DNA of 64,000 nucleotides from Amycolatopsis sp. 195334CR (lineage in GTDB: Bacteria > Actinomycetota > Actinomycetes > Mycobacteriales > Pseudonocardiaceae): contig NZ_JAFJMJ010000002.1 of assembly GCF_017309385.1 (NCBI RefSeq), positions 1,922,001 to 1,986,000 of the forward strand. The letters run 5' to 3'. Positions 63,975 to 64,000 of the stretch are shown here, piece after piece. Every line of letters begins with the position of its first letter. The first letter of the stretch is position 1. The position numbers and the translations under genes are program-made. The notes beneath the pieces were generated by a model, which saw only the letters and a program-made list of their open reading frames with translations, searched no databases and was not told where the DNA came from.

Positions 63975-64000
63975 GTCAGCTCACCACCGGTCGTGCACCA

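Noticed and set aside
1..64000. tRNA, rRNA or CRISPR features
   Set aside because: I saw no tRNA-like T-loop/acceptor pattern, rRNA sequence or regularly spaced repeat array, but a tRNA scan was not run.

Overview
The window is high-GC DNA with GTG/ATG starts, 4-nt start/stop overlaps and families typical of actinomycetes: duplicated MerR, MAB_1171c, HtaA, DUF6882 and DUF6194 proteins. It looks like a chromosomal segment of a Pseudonocardiaceae-type organism, probably Amycolatopsis or a relative; that placement is an inference from gene content. I see about 62 protein genes and one insertion sequence. I see no rRNA, tRNA, CRISPR array or prophage.

Layout. 1-3385: small regulators and hypothetical proteins (MarR, DUF6194, duplicated MerR). 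2585-7942: a C4 sugar-acid (tetronate) locus, with otnK-otnC-deoR transcribed divergently from a SAF-domain dehydrogenase and a MatC-type permease. 7942-8886: an IS5-family element at the stop codon of the permease, followed by an orphan OmpR-type response regulator and an atypical Nramp protein. 10982-12940: an XRE / HExxH protease-like / MAB_1171c membrane-protein triad. 13064-16281: a MacB/FtsX-type ABC transporter. 16928-20267: the most unusual locus, with a class III nucleotide-cyclase-like protein facing an XRE-HTH protein with an unrecognised C-terminal domain and a GT-A-like protein. 20271-23473: a DapA-superfamily lyase, an EamA exporter and a MocR regulator.

23532-30530 is an iron-controlled haem-uptake locus. 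It holds hmuTUV, a membrane-anchored Ig-like protein, a two-HtaA-domain surface protein with a sortase signal, and a divergent neocarzinostatin-like secreted protein. Iron-box-like sites lie between the two arms. 31607-40072 is an aldaric-acid locus: kdgD, glucarate dehydratase, a talarate/galactarate-dehydratase-like enzyme, an AEC carrier, a LysR regulator and a tctCBA uptake system. A 17-bp motif occurs in front of both arms. 40030-45997: a TetR regulator with twin operators in front of a secreted GH1 enzyme, then a methyltransferase, SRPBCC, DoxX-like, a PL10-like pectate lyase and a SnoaL-like protein.

46141-48650 encodes an IorAB-type molybdenum hydroxylase. 49368-54503: an MMPL exporter with divergent MarR regulator, an MHS-type transporter, and a membrane protein/lipoprotein pair with an N-terminal 24-bp repeat. 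55233-59278: a GlcD-like FAD oxidase, a GAF-PucR regulator and an alpha/beta hydrolase. 59522-63974: a secreted glucose/sorbosone-dehydrogenase-type protein, a small secreted protein, a VOC protein, glmS and a small hypothetical gene.

The best candidates for new biology are the cyclase/XRE/GT-A locus, the XRE/HELAH/MAB_1171c triad, the neocarzinostatin-like domains in the haem locus, and the tetronate locus with a SAF-domain dehydrogenase in place of the usual entry enzymes. All assignments come from reading the sequence by eye; no database search was run.
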